Shown here: positions 14,057-26,100 of the stretch, piece after piece
Numbering within the stretch: position 1 is the first letter of the stretch
Layout of the letters: each line of letters opens with the position of its first letter
Position numbers and translations under genes: made by a program
Source: Cinclus cinclus
Taxonomy: Eukaryota; Chordata; Aves; Passeriformes; Cinclidae
Direction of reading: 5' to 3'
Length of the DNA stretch: 64,000 nucleotides
Assembly (NCBI RefSeq): GCF_963662255.1
Contig: NC_085047.1
Span: 90,206,259 to 90,270,258, forward strand
Notes under the pieces: generated by a model
Seen by the model: only the letters and a program-made list of their open reading frames with translations
Databases searched by the model: none
Told to the model about the DNA's origin: nothing

Positions 14057-16384
14057 GATATTATGTGAAAGCTGCCCCCCAGGAGCGGGTATTACATGCA
14101 CACACATATATGAATGGAGTCTTGTGAATGCTTGAAGCATCACTGTTTCTCTTCATTCAGCAACTCATTTAAGCAGCAATGGTGGGAGCTGCTGTTGGTT
14201 AACCTCTGCCACTTGCAGGCCCCTCTGGAGTAAATAGAGGGTCCTGTAGATGCCATGTGGGAACTTATTATCCCCCTGATTCCCCCTCTGCATTTTTGTA
14301 CATTGCTGGCTGATGGGTGCTCAGCTTGCACCATCCTGCCATGGGGCTCAGCAGCAGAACAGCCAGGCACACCCCAGTTCCATGCCTTGCACCAGGCTCC
14401 CAGCTGCCTTTTGCCCTGTCTCTGGCTCAGCAGCTGGGTTTGGGCTGGATGTGGGCTGCAGTGGTACTGGGACGTGTGTGGACTTGCTGTGGGGTTACTG
14501 AGCTCAGTACAGACGATGCAGGGAGGGAAAGGTGATGTAAAGGCCCGAAGACAGCACAGCAGAAGAGTGTGAATAGCATGTGCAGGTAACAGAGAATTCT
14601 GTTTCCAGCAGTAAAACGTATTGACTCAGCCAAGCCTGAAGGATTGTGTGCTGATAATAACAGAGTGTGAGAACTCATGGGTGGAGTATTCTGCATCCAC
14701 TGATAGGAGCATGACCTCAAGGAAATGCCAACAGGGAGCAGCAGTCTTGCCTCAGACATACAAGGTTTGTACGGGCAGGATTTTGGGCAGGATTTGTAAG
14801 CAATGAAGGATTTAATGACAGGGGACTCCTGAAGTGTATAAAAGCTCTATCCAAAACCCAATTTGTTGCCAGGGAGATACATGTAAGTAAGGGGTTTTAT
14901 GAACTGATAGCTGGAGTCTCTTGTTCTCTCTGTTGCACAAAATAAATTCTAGGCAAGACTTCTTAAGCACAGACCCTGTGGGTATGACAGTGAGTGAGTG
15001 AAAACTGTGAGACAGTGCCTGTGAGTAGGTAAAATCAACCTTCATGGAGGGTGTCAGAAATCCATCTTGGGTTTTTGCAAGCCCTTGGATTTTGTTTTTC
15101 TTCATTAATTTCTTGTTGAAGAAGGTGCTATTGTATCCCTCCATTCTCAGTCTGCCTAAGGTTACCTGTGTTTTCATTGCCCCTGGTCCTTGATAATTGG
15201 AACATAGTGCAGGATATCCCTGTCAACGTGCAATCAAGACTGGTCCAGGAAGCCCCAGGACTCTAATCATGATGTATTGTAATGACCTTCAGATTCAGAA
15301 GGATTTGCTCAGATGGAGCAAATCTCAGTTTAAGAGGGCAAATATGTCTAAGTTAGTAGTCAAAATGTTGATCCAGTGTAGGCTGAGTTCCTGGGATTCT
15401 CAGTTTTTCATAGCCTCCAGACCATGGGGGAGCTCCATCCCCTTTCCAATTACTACATCAGTGAGCAGCATAAACCATCAAAAACTAATAAGAAAATGTA
15501 ATGCTTTTAGCTAGAACCCATGGGAACAAAGTGTGATGATTTGCTGTGCCTTTCACAGCATACTCTGTGCTATGCTGCCAGGGAAAAATGTACAGATCCT
15601 TAAATAAAAGTAAATAATAGATAATGTCTCAGATGATAGCCCTATAAATAGATGTCTGCCCTGGTTTATGACTTGAAATTTAATTTCTTGCACTGTACTC
15701 ACTGCACCCAATTGCTGTGTAGCAAGGCTTATGCTCCACACCCAGCTAGTCTCAAAGTCACTTATTTCCATGGTTAACTTTTAAATAATTATCTATTCCT
15801 GTAATGCAATTTGCAGTGGAATTTTTGACATTTTTCAATACTGTTCAGTGAGAATCTTTTTATTGTTCCTATATATGCATGAAATGTTGGGGGAGCAAAT
15901 TACATTTCTCACTGTGATTGACTCCTGTGGAGTTATTTGTCTGGGTACCAGCTTGAGGCTCTAAATATTTGTTGAAAGTAAATTCCATTTAGATTTGCAA
16001 TTTGTGAACCTAATTTCAGTTCAGTTTTAGAAAAAAATTACTCATTTGAAATGAATATACACAGTCTACACAGTCATAAATGTTGCTACTCAATAAGAAT
16101 GAAACATTGGCATAAAGAATTATAATTATTTTCTTCTTTTCATAGCTTGCATTAATTTTTTAAATTTGCTTTTTACTTATTTAGGCCATGGAGATTGTGC
16201 TCAAGTCTTTTCTTCAGGGACAAACCAAAAGTATTTAATTGCTTTTTGTTTTTAAGCCAAGATTCTCACTAATTCCTCTGACTGCAACAGTCAGTGCATG
16301 AAATACAATACCAGATAACAGCAGGATTTCTAACAAAGGTCACAACAGTTAAATGCACCTGGATTTAAGAGAACTCTGCTTGCA

Positions 16385-16420
16385 AAGCTAGGAGGAATAA
16401 CGAAAACTGGGAGGCTTTAT
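16385..16420 (+). mobile_element. CR1 LINE fragment, 5' flank of the nested LTR
   Basis: This short segment ends in AACTGGGAGGCT followed by the LTR target site. It continues the CR1-like sequence that resumes after the LTR at 16923. Joined across the insertion the two read as one CR1 reverse-transcriptase-region segment. The left boundary is approximate because the copy is diverged. Confidence 0.5.
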
Positions 16421-16922
16421 TGTAGACTCTGATCCTTCCTAGCCCGGCTATCATGGCCAGAGGCTACAGAGAACTCGATGATTTTATGCAGAAAGAAAAT
16501 CTGACCTGGTTGGTCGGGAACTAAAAAACTTTAATACTAGAAAATACCAAGCAGCAAGCTGAACAGTTTGTACTGAACGAACTGGGAAGGATGGTACAGG
16601 GAGGTTAGTTCCATGCACGAGGGCAAATGGCAAAAAGGCAGGTGTTAGGGCATGTCAGGGGTATTTATAAACTTGGAGGAGGGGAGGAATTAGGGTGGAG
16701 TTTAGGGAGGGGAACCAATAAAGAAGGGCAATTAGGAATATTAAAATTATTGCAGCAAAAACGAACCAATGATAACAAGGGAAACAGGGAACTTTCTGGC
16801 AATCATGAACATACAAGAACTGGAGGATTCTGGGGGTGATTTTTACTCACTATTACTGCAAGGGTTTTCCCCATGGCATTAAGTCATGATCCTCTGCACT
16901 TTTATTGGAGCTAACTCCAACA
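16421..16922 (-). mobile_element. solo LTR of an ERVK-like endogenous retrovirus (502 bp, 6-bp target duplication)
   Basis: The element runs from TGTAGACTCT at 16421 to ACTCCAACA at 16922 and has TGT/ACA ends. It is flanked by a perfect 6-bp duplication CTTTAT (16415-16420 and 16923-16928). Read on the minus strand it starts TGTTGGAG. It carries two ATTGG (inverted CCAAT) motifs, a TTTATAAA TATA box (16664-16671) and an ATTAAA polyadenylation signal (16530-16535) about 110 bp before its end, a normal LTR order. A 6-bp duplication is typical of ERVK-type elements. No retroviral genes are present. It interrupts a CR1 LINE fragment. The 70-codon frame at 16627-16839 is part of the LTR, not a gene. 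Confidence 0.88.
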
Positions 16923-17150
16923 CTTTATTCTACTCAAAAACAGTTTGCAAGAAGAGCGTGAGGAAGGGCTGAGGAAACTACAAGCCTGTTATTCTAAAAT
17001 CAGTACCTGGAAAAATTATGGAGAGGATCACACTAGGTGCTATAGACAGGTATGCAAAGGACAAGGCAATCATCAGTTTTTTACTGGCAGCTCATTCACT
17101 GCAAGCTGACAGGTCATGTACACCTGATCCTCTTATTTTATTTCCGGCTG
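16923..17150 (+). mobile_element. CR1 LINE fragment (ORF2 reverse-transcriptase region)
   Basis: Sequence such as GAGGAAACTACAAGCCTGTT and CAGTACCTGGAAAAATTATG (about 16970-17020) is characteristic of the conserved part of CR1 ORF2 in sense orientation. Resemblance continues through the CAGGTCATGT and CACCTGATCCTC segments to about 17150. It is broken and non-coding. Its 5' side is interrupted by the solo LTR at 16421-16922. Confidence 0.7.
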
Positions 17151-20100
17151 TGTCAAATTAAATGCTGAACACAAAACCCGGTTTTGCTTTTTTTACGAAA
17201 TTATGTTGTTTCAGTCCAACAAATTATTATCTGTTGTAATTGATGAAAGGATAGTGGTGTATTTCTAGGATTCAGTTATTGAATTAATAAAAGAGTGGGA
17301 CTAAAAAACCTGTTTGGCTGGGGGGTTTTTGTTAATTAAAATGCTGAGGATATTCTCAGCAATCAGGGACATTGGAGCTGCTCCGTCCCAACACTGGAAC
17401 AAGGTTACTCTTGGCGTGGTTTGGTTCTGACCAGACTTGGCTTCTGTGTTAAGGTAAAATGCCATCCATCAGCAAGGTTGGATGGAGCTGCAGTGTTGGG
17501 GCACATCTTGTGACTTTGTGTACACTGCCCAGTGTCACACAAAGTAGACTAAGAGGGGGTTACAGTGGCTCCTGTATTTCCTGTTTCTTCCTCACCTGAG
17601 TAAGAGGTATCTTAATTAATTTCAGCCAATTCAATCAAATGTATCTCATCGTTGGAAAAAGCTACTTGTTAAAATTTTATTTTGATTTTGGCTTTAAATT
17701 TATATTTCTGTCTTTCAAAACACCAGTTCTATTTTTTAAAAGTACTGGTTTTTTTCTGAAAAGGTAACGGGACTTACTAAGTTTGAACCATATAAAGAAT
17801 GTTGAATTCCTGAATCTCTTATAAACTACCTCTTCAATGTACTCCTCATTTCTCCTTGTCTTGAAGGTATTAGAAGTCAATGTATAGTGTTATTAATTGT
17901 AGTGCTATTAAAAAGTTCAAACCTTGAAGTTTTACTGTGCCAAACCCAAAAATAATGGCATTTTTTCCTGAGCTTTTGTGGTCTGAGATTCCATAAATTA
18001 CAACTCTTGTCCTCCAGAGAAAAATGTAGCTTGTTTCATGTCAGTGGAGCTAAATAATAATAAGGTGAGTGAAGATGAATTGGCTCCTGCCAAGACGTGT
18101 AATTAAGCGTCATGAATTTTCTTCTGTATAGAGAAGAAAATAATTTTCTATAATTTAAAGGCAACTCTCATGCTTTTGTCTGATTGCTAATATTTGATTT
18201 ATTCTTGGCTGACATCACCATGATCCTAATTTAGTATCTGAACAATTATTCTATGCTGGTGTAAGACAGAACTTTTCTGTGTCTGTAAAACAAGTAATCC
18301 TGCATTTATGGTCAGTTGTGTCTTCAGAGCCACACCGTAAAGCCATCCATCATAAATACCAGTGTGAGAAAAGCTGAGCATCTTCCTTAGGCAATAGGTG
18401 AGGAGGAAGTGTAAAGGTATGCCATAAATCATGACAATACAAACCGGAAGAAGCTGCTGGGCAGTAGCACAGCAACAGGGATGAGCAGGCAGAGCTGGCA
18501 GCCAGGATGGACCTGAGAGCCCGGCGGTGAAAGCGGCAATTCAGGAAGCAGGGTCCTGAACAAGGGAAATCTGAACAGCCTATCTGGGTTTTCTAGGCAG
18601 CCCCACACATGCAGGAATGTAGGAAATCCTCAATAAAAGTACAGCTCACTTGCCATCTCATCAAAGTAGTGAAAATGCAGTCTCAATTGCCATCAGAGGT
18701 AGAGCAAGAACAATAGATCCTTGCTGTAGAGCACCCAGCTGGGACAGGAGAGATTTCTTCTTCCTGAGACACTTTTCTGTTAGTCCGTGACTGTCTAATG
18801 TAAAGTACAGAAATAGATCTGTAACAGCTGACAGAGGTCTAAGTTTCAAATATAAAATCTGGATTTTTGCCTTAGGTACCTGCATGAACTAAATGTTTTT
18901 GATAGAGAGGAGCTCTTTAGTGGAGCAGATAAAAAACGTAGAAAGAGGCAACGCTAAGAAAGTGAAGATAATTAAGTGTGGGCTGGGAGCATGAAGAGAG
19001 CAGTAGATTCTTTGCTCTTGAGTCCAAGGGCTTTCAAGAGCAGTGTTATGTAGGAAATTAGATTAGGTGAGGGATGATGAGAAAGTGTCCCCTGTCTCTA
19101 AAATAGCCTAGCCTTAAAGCAAGTTTATAAGTCATCTGAATTTAGTGGAGCTATTACAACTGTAAATGTATCTACTCTTTAGGACTGACTTCCCAGTAAT
19201 GTATGGAAAAAATTTATTAGACTCTTGTAGCAAGGAAGACATTTTCTTCTTCAAAAGTTGCCTTATTCTCACACCTTAACTTTCTTTTCCTCTGAGAAAT
19301 AAGGTATCCTATTGTAGGAAGCAACGCTTGCATTTCCTACAGGTCCTTTGCTGTACCCAGCTCTGCACAAAGTAACTGCAAATTGTTGTCAGGATGACAG
19401 AAATAGCTGTGCCTGCATCCAGTTAACTCAGAAATGAGCTGCTGAATTGTAAGGAAAAGTGGAGCAAAACATTGTGCCTGAGGAGAATATCCCACTGCCC
19501 CCTCTGTAGGTTTGTGTGTGGGGTTTTTTGCCCAGGTAAAGGATAGAGTAGTGCTATTCCCAAGGGAAGTCTTTGATTCGCCTCTGTTCTGTGCTGGGGA
19601 AGGAGCTACACGAGAAGCTGACAGGTAAATGGGGAAAATGGATTACATCTATGGATTACCCTGAAGAACACCTTTTCTTTTAACCCATTTGCTGGGAGTA
19701 GGTACCACTCAAAATCGGAGAATTTTGGCAGGCTATATATTTCAGTGCTACTGTATAGTTGATCTTTGCTAATAGCAAAGATCAAGGAAAAACTTGAGGA
19801 AGGATCTGGACTGACATTAATCTATTCAGGTTTTTCATCTTAGAAGAGCAAAAGAAGGGGACTGGAAAACATTGGAAAACACGGTTTTGAAGCTCTTCAG
19901 ACAAGTTCCTTCTGCCATAAATCCTGGAAGTGGTATCCAGTGTTGAGTCATCAAGAATTACAAGGAAGCTTTAAGAAAAACAAAACTATAGGAAATAACA
20001 ATACCCTCTCCACTGAGTCGTGACTAAAAACATGCCATAGAAAACTGCAAAGATTTGTAGAGGGGGATGGGGCCCAAACATTGAAAAAGAGAATGGGAAT

Positions 20101-20811
20101 ATCCTACAACCCAAATTTTAAAGCCTTCCTCTACAAGATATAATGTGTTTATGACACCTAGGGCTTAACATTAACCTAAATTACATTTAAACCTGATTGT
20201 GTAATATATTTGTAAATAAAGTTGCAACTTGCCATATCCCATTCGTGATGTGGTTGTCTGCTTTTTCTGTATGAGTATTCACAACTGAAGGTTCAGCTGA
20301 CTGAGAGAGCAAAAGAGGTAAAAGCTTCTTTTGCTTTGAAGCTCTCAGTCTTGAATATATGGGGGATTTTTGCTTTTTTTTTTTTTGCTTTTTTTCCTCC
20401 TGTAGAAGTCAATGCACAATTTGAAAATGCTTATGGATTTTAAAAATTGAATAGTTCTTATCAGGGGAATCTTTTGCCTTTTTCTTAATTTTATTTTTTA
20501 TTCAGATAGAAAATTGACTTCCCCCTGAGTAATGCTAAAACAGATAAATTTGAAAGCCTGGCTAGAAGATGAATATCTGTCAAGTATAAAAATCTTCCAA
20601 TGTAAGATAAATCTGAATTAAGCAAAATTTTACATGATGGAGAGAGTAACCAGGACCAGTGAGGATTAACACATAAAGAATAATGGAAATAGTTTTCACT
20701 GTTGCTTCAAATATATAATAACCAAAAAAAAGAAATTTGCTTTCTTGGGATTTGGAATGGATGCATGCAAAATAATGGAAATAAACATTTATATTGCTTG
20801 GTTCATTGCAG

Positions 20812-21137
20812 GCATCGTGTCCCTGATCTCCCTGGCTGTGCTGTCCTACGAGCGCTACAGCACTCTCACCCTGTGCCACAAGCGCAGCGATGATTTCCGC
20901 AAGGCTCTGCTGGCAGTTGGTGGCTCTTGGATTTATTCCCTGGTCTGGACCGTGCCACCTCTGCTCGGTTGGAGCAGTTATGGGGTAGAAGGTGCAGGCA
21001 CAAGCTGTTCAGTACGCTGGTCCTCAGAGTCAGCTGAGTCCACATCCTACATCATCTGTCTCTTCATCTTCTGCTTGGTTGTCCCCGTGATGGTCATGAT
21101 GTACTGCTACGGGCGCCTGCTCTACGCAGTCAAACAG
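20812..21137 (+). CDS. TMTOPS: TMT-type opsin, internal exon A (TM3-TM5)
   Basis: This exon encodes the middle of a seven-transmembrane, retinal-binding GPCR of the OPN3/TMT non-visual opsin family. It begins after AG at 20810-20811 with the last two bases of a split glycine codon (phase 1). It ends at a CAG codon before GTAAGC (phase 0), so it holds 326 bp, or 108 whole codons plus two bases. Counting the split Gly as residue 1, TM3 ends in the ERY motif (residues 14-16, codons from 20850), the G-protein switch. TM4 holds GGSWIYSLVWTVPPLLGW. ECL2 has a Glu (20988-20990) six residues before a Cys (21006-21008), matching bovine rhodopsin Glu181 and Cys187. TM5 runs IICLFIFCLVVPVMVMMYCYG, followed by GRLLYAVKQ. 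The residues after ERY (STLTLCHKRSDDFRKALL) fit TMT opsins rather than OPN3. There are no stops or frameshifts, so it is probably functional. The TMT versus OPN3 assignment is by recognition, not alignment. Confidence 0.95.
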
Positions 21138-21663
21138 GTAAGCAGCTGCCTGATCTCACAGTGCACACTGTTCTGAGGCATGTTCTGCATTTCTCTTTTA
21201 GCAAATTTGGAAGTACTGGTTGTAGAGAGCAAATCAACAAGCCAAAATGAAATTGAAAAGACTGCAGCAATCCTCAAACAAGCAGCACGAGGCCTTCACC
21301 AATCTTTTTAATTCTCCTGAAGTTCCAGTCATAACAAAGAGATAACATCATACAGTTACTGATTTTGTGGTTGGTAATACAGTGGAAAACAGTATATGGG
21401 AAACCAGCATATCAGAGTGGAGTTTGCACTTGCAATGAAGTAAAAATACGTGTTTACCTGTTTATGAATTAGACATCCATGCAAATACTTCTTCCTGGGT
21501 TTGGAGTATAACATTTAATAATTTCTGCTTCTTAATTGCTGGAATCTTAACTCTACAGTAATGTAATTCTACTGTGATTTATTGAGTTATGCCAAGGATC
21601 AGTTTCTCCTTGTAATTCTAGGCCAACCTTAAATTTTCCTTCTAACTACAACCACCATTACCA

Positions 21664-21735
21664 TTACTCCTCCTCCTCCTCCTCCTCCTCCTCCTAACCA
21701 TTACTACTAGTACTACTACTCCTCCTACTACTACA
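21664..21735. repeat. compound triplet microsatellite (CTC)n / (ACT)n
   Basis: About ten tandem CTC units are followed by ACT units mixed with CTC (CATTACTACTAGTACTACTA, then CTCCTACTACTAC). It sits about 530 bp into the opsin intron after exon A. Confidence 0.95.
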
Positions 21736-23161
21736 ATGATACTTCTCTCAGTGGTTTAAGGTGCACTGCAGATATTCAGAAATGGAAGAAAAGATCCTGA
21801 AAAGCGTATTGTGAAGTTTAAATACTCTTAAGACAGTAAAATTTAATGATTAATAATGAGAGAAGAATTAATGGATAGGTGTTCTCTGAAAAGCAATTAT
21901 CTAAAATGTTCAGATGAATTAACTAAGGGTGTTAAAAGGGGAAAAAAGGCAATAAATCCCTGGATTGAGGCTCCCCTACAGAATTAAAGTGAATGTAGTT
22001 TGCTTTGATTAGTCATTAGGAATTAAGTTTGATTCTTTTACACAATTTGTCAAAACTTTGAGAACACTTAAAGCCCAAATGGGAAATCTCCTCTTTAAGT
22101 ACTGAGTGGGCCAGTAAAATCCCCTTGATGAATCACACATTAGTGCTCTTCTTAAAAATTGTGCAATATTAATATGGAAAAAAAAAATCCTGTGATTGTA
22201 AACATTTGAATGAAGCATCAGTTCAGTCCATATCTGATCTCTGGACAGAAGTTTCTTTTGTCATTACCTGAAAAGAAGAAGCAGGATCTTGGAATAAGTG
22301 GTCCTAAAACCATGCAAGAGAACACATGTTTCTTGAAATTTTGGTTTCTTTTTCCTTCAGCTCTCATTGGCCTTGCTGACAACAGTCATCATCCACAATA
22401 TACAAATATCTGTGTGGATGAAACTTCTGCAGCACATACTTTATCCTCTAGTGCTAGATGTAGACCTGTGTTATTCTGTTGAATTTTTTTTTAAATTCAG
22501 TTATATCAAAGGCATTCATAATCTCACTGATCTGTCTGATGGGTCTCAAGAAGTTGTGGCAAACATACTGAGAGAACAAAGTATTGTAGAAATTATATGT
22601 GCACTCTGTAGCCATTTTGTATTTGGTAATGAAAACTGGGTAGACTAGGTTGATTGATTTAAACTGTCCAGAGGGGGAAAAAGAAGAGAGAAGGAAGACC
22701 ATTTTCCACAATCCTCTCTCCTTCATTCTCCTCATGTCTTCCAGAGTGATCTGCAAGCCTGTGGGCTGCTGAGGTTAAAGGATCCTGAGAAATTTTGTAC
22801 ATGGTGGAAGAAAATGGAGCCCTATCTTGTATAGCCTGTTGGAGGGACAGGCCTTAGGGCACTAATACTTGTTAAATGCAAAGGAACTTCAGTGAGGATT
22901 AGACCATACCTTTTAAGTTATGACTAGGGCTCCGAAGAGTTGCCTGAGTATCTGTGAAATCTTGAATAACTAAACTCGAAATTTTTACACAAAATGTCTA
23001 ATGATTTTCTGGTATTTGTAAAAGATTTTCTTGATAAGTTATATTCACCAAAGAGAATCTCAAACAGAAAACTCACCAGTCTTCAGCTTTCTGTGGTGTA
23101 TCAGGATCTATTTTCACCACCATAATCCTAAAACCTTGCATTTCATAAATTTTTATAACAC

Positions 23162-23185
23162 ATATATATATATATATATATATCA
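23162..23185. repeat. (TA)n dinucleotide repeat
   Basis: Twelve uninterrupted TA units lie in the opsin intron. Confidence 0.95.
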
Positions 23186-26100
23186 AATGAACATACCATG
23201 ACACAGTCACATATGCAAATGAACATATAGTAGTTCTAATATAAATGCACAAAGAGTAGGTAGGATAATTTAAAAAAAAAGTTAAGAGAGTTACATTCAT
23301 TGTAATACTGTAACTTTCTGGTGTGGGCAAAAAAGGTAATTATCTTGCTATTTTCTGGACTTGTAGATTAAAGTCCTTCTGTGACTCTCTGTGTATGTAT
23401 TTGAAATAATATGGGAGGATGGCAAACATAGTAAGTGCATGATCCCAAATTCAGCTCCTTGCTACATCTTCTGACTGCATTTCATAATTTTGCCAGATCT
23501 ATAAAAGTTTTTTATGTTAGAGCATTTTAGCAATAATGGTACTGCACCGTGAAATCAAGAGTGCAGGAGTTATGCCATTATTAATAGTGCAGTGTAAATT
23601 CATTGAGGTGGAAGAAATATCTTAAGATATTTGGGATGGCTAATGCAAGAATTGGCACAGTGCCTTCGTTTTTTCTTTGTGCGGACAGTGATTACAGGTC
23701 TGCCTTTCTCTTTTTCTTCTCCAAATTTAGTCAGATGCTGTAGCATTCTATCACTTGAAGCATTAATAGATCCCACAAAGTCATCTGCAATCTGTGTAAT
23801 GGTAAAAACGATTTCAGTAATGCAGGTTTTATGAAAGACCATAATTTCAAGGAATTAGAAGTCAATAACATCCTTGTATAAATGATGTTAATAGCAAATG
23901 CCATTAAACAGCATTAAAACACAACTCCACCCTTATCTCAGAGCTCTTGCCATTTTTCACCTGAGGAATTACATTTTTCTTTAAAGTTATGGAGGTTTTT
24001 TTCCAGGCTGACTTTATCTGGATGGTTGAGTCTGATCAAAGGGGCAAAGCTTTCTCCCTCACAAATTTATTCATGTGTATCTTATTCTAGCACATTCTAC
24101 AGCACAAGGAAATTAAATTGAGAATGGTTTATTTTTCCTTCTACAATCATTATTTTTTTCCAGTTTTTGGCTTATGATGCTTCTCTGTGACTATACTCTT
24201 TCATTCCCTCTGGAAAAATGTTCTTTGTGAAGTCAGTGTCAGTTGTTTACACTTTGAAAAGTGAGCTCCCAAATGTGGAATTACAGAGATTAGCATTGTG
24301 ATCACTGTAGCACAAAAGACACAACGTGATTAAAATCCTCCACTGAGGCCCAGAGAACTCATGTGAACCAGCCTAATGAAAGTCAGCAAAACTTTTTAAA
24401 AAAGATCTCTTCAGCCTGCATTATCTCCTACTTATATGCAAAAATGCTTCCCAAGGACAAGATGAGTCCCAGAAGGATGTTCCAAGAAAAGTTTTCAGTT
24501 TGGTTTTATAAAAGACTCTCATCTCATTGTCAGTCTTCTTTCATTGAAAGCAAAGCTTAGCAACTTTTTGTGAAACATAGGTAGGACATGGAACACAATA
24601 AAAAGGACTGTAAGCAGATCACAAAGACTTGAACATGAAATCTTACTCTGCAAGAGACTGTGTGTTGTAGTGGGCAAAAGGCCAATGTTTTATGGGATTC
24701 TGGAGTAGATGGACTTACAATGTGACATCATAGCCCTATAGTGTGATGGTTTTTGTTTGTTTGGGTTTTTTTTTCCTGCCATTATTCCAGTTCTACTGTG
24801 AGTTTGTATTTGAAAAACAAATGAGAAAGAAGGCAAAAAATATTTAGGGAAAAATTAAAGATTACATGAGGCAAAAATTGGCTTTGCCAGTATGTATTTT
24901 CCTCCATCCTGTGATGCACCTGTTATTGTTTAATTCCTCAAAAACTTCTAGTTTTAACTAGTGACTAAAATGTCAGTCCACGTAGTGGAATTACCCAACT
25001 ATTTTACTTTAACACTTTTTAAAAAATTTCTTTTGAAAAGTGCCACATGATTTTTGGCTTCCAGATACCATAACCTGGTAACCTTTTTTTATCTCATCTC
25101 CTGATTTTATGAGTCTTGTCATCTTGTTGGGGGACTGGGAAAGTCAAAGTTACATAGTAGGGAGCTGTCTATTCCTCTTTCTTACTCCTGTTCCAGATTT
25201 CAAAGTATCAAATTTAGTGGAGGAAAAGTGCTTCCATCTCTTGTGTAAGAAGTTATACCGCAGAGGAAAAATATAATTTGTTTATAAACCCAAAGAAACT
25301 AATTTTTAAATCTGTATGGTGAGATTTTGGCTCTAGGTTATTTTTTAAAGATTTGAATATAAACACCAGTGGTGGTTTTGAAATCTCCTGTGCCCACACG
25401 GGAAGTCTAAGAGATAAAGGAAAGGAGAGAGGTACTTTTTTATAGTTTCTGATTCCTTAATCTTGTTTTATATCTTTACTATTTGGAACAGTTAAACAAT
25501 ATCTGTAAAAGCATTTATTGTATCATTATTCATTAAAACAGTCAGGAAAGGACAACAGAGATTGGAAGGACCATGACTGTGAATGTTTCCAGTTTTCCAT
25601 CTCTTTTGGAAATGATCATTTGGAGGAAGAGAGCACATTAGGGCAGAATGTTTAGTGATTTAAACTGAGAAAAATCTTCATATAATACAAAGAGTAGAAT
25701 AGAAGCATAATTATTGTTCCATCATTCTGTCATTTGCTTCTAAGCCTATTTATAGAGAAACTTGATTTTCTGAAACTTAATCTTTGATGGCACTGAAGTT
25801 ACAATTTATCTCAAGAAAACTGATAAAGCAATTATGCACCATTAAATCTTCTTAAAACCCTAAGCAAAACCAGGTTTGTAGTCACAGAAGCAAAGTTCAC
25901 AATATTTTCTGGCTGTTTAATTAAAAAATTAAGTCCTAAGAAAGGTAATTCAGGTAGAGATGATGTAGACCTGGTTGTATGGTTCCTGTAGGTCATCCTT
26001 TTCAAATGTCATTAAGAGCATTCAGGATTTGACTTAATTTCAAGTATGTTTTACTCTTGCTGGTATCAAAGCCTAAGCCTAAACAGTCAGCTACACTCAA

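Larger units (their letters stand above)
1..20811 (+). other. sequence upstream of exon A, probably opsin intron 1
   Basis: The split glycine at 20812 requires an upstream exon carrying the N-terminus and TM1-TM2. No open frame in 1-20811 on the + strand encodes such a segment; an exon of more than 90 codons with its own Met should be visible. The first exon therefore most likely lies before the window and this stretch is intronic. It contains a poly-pyrimidine start, homopolymer tracts, two well-bounded solo LTRs, a degraded LTR and a CR1 fragment. Outside those (120-2430, 2460-10860, 10925-11337, 11966-13780, 14057-16380 and 17150-20811) I see no gene. Confidence 0.65.

Noticed and set aside
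20745..20811. In-frame Met and 22 codons immediately upstream of exon A
   Set aside because: This is intron sequence that happens to be open. The AG at 20810-20811 with a split Gly fits the conserved opsin exon boundary, and the extension has no TM2-TM3 opsin motif.
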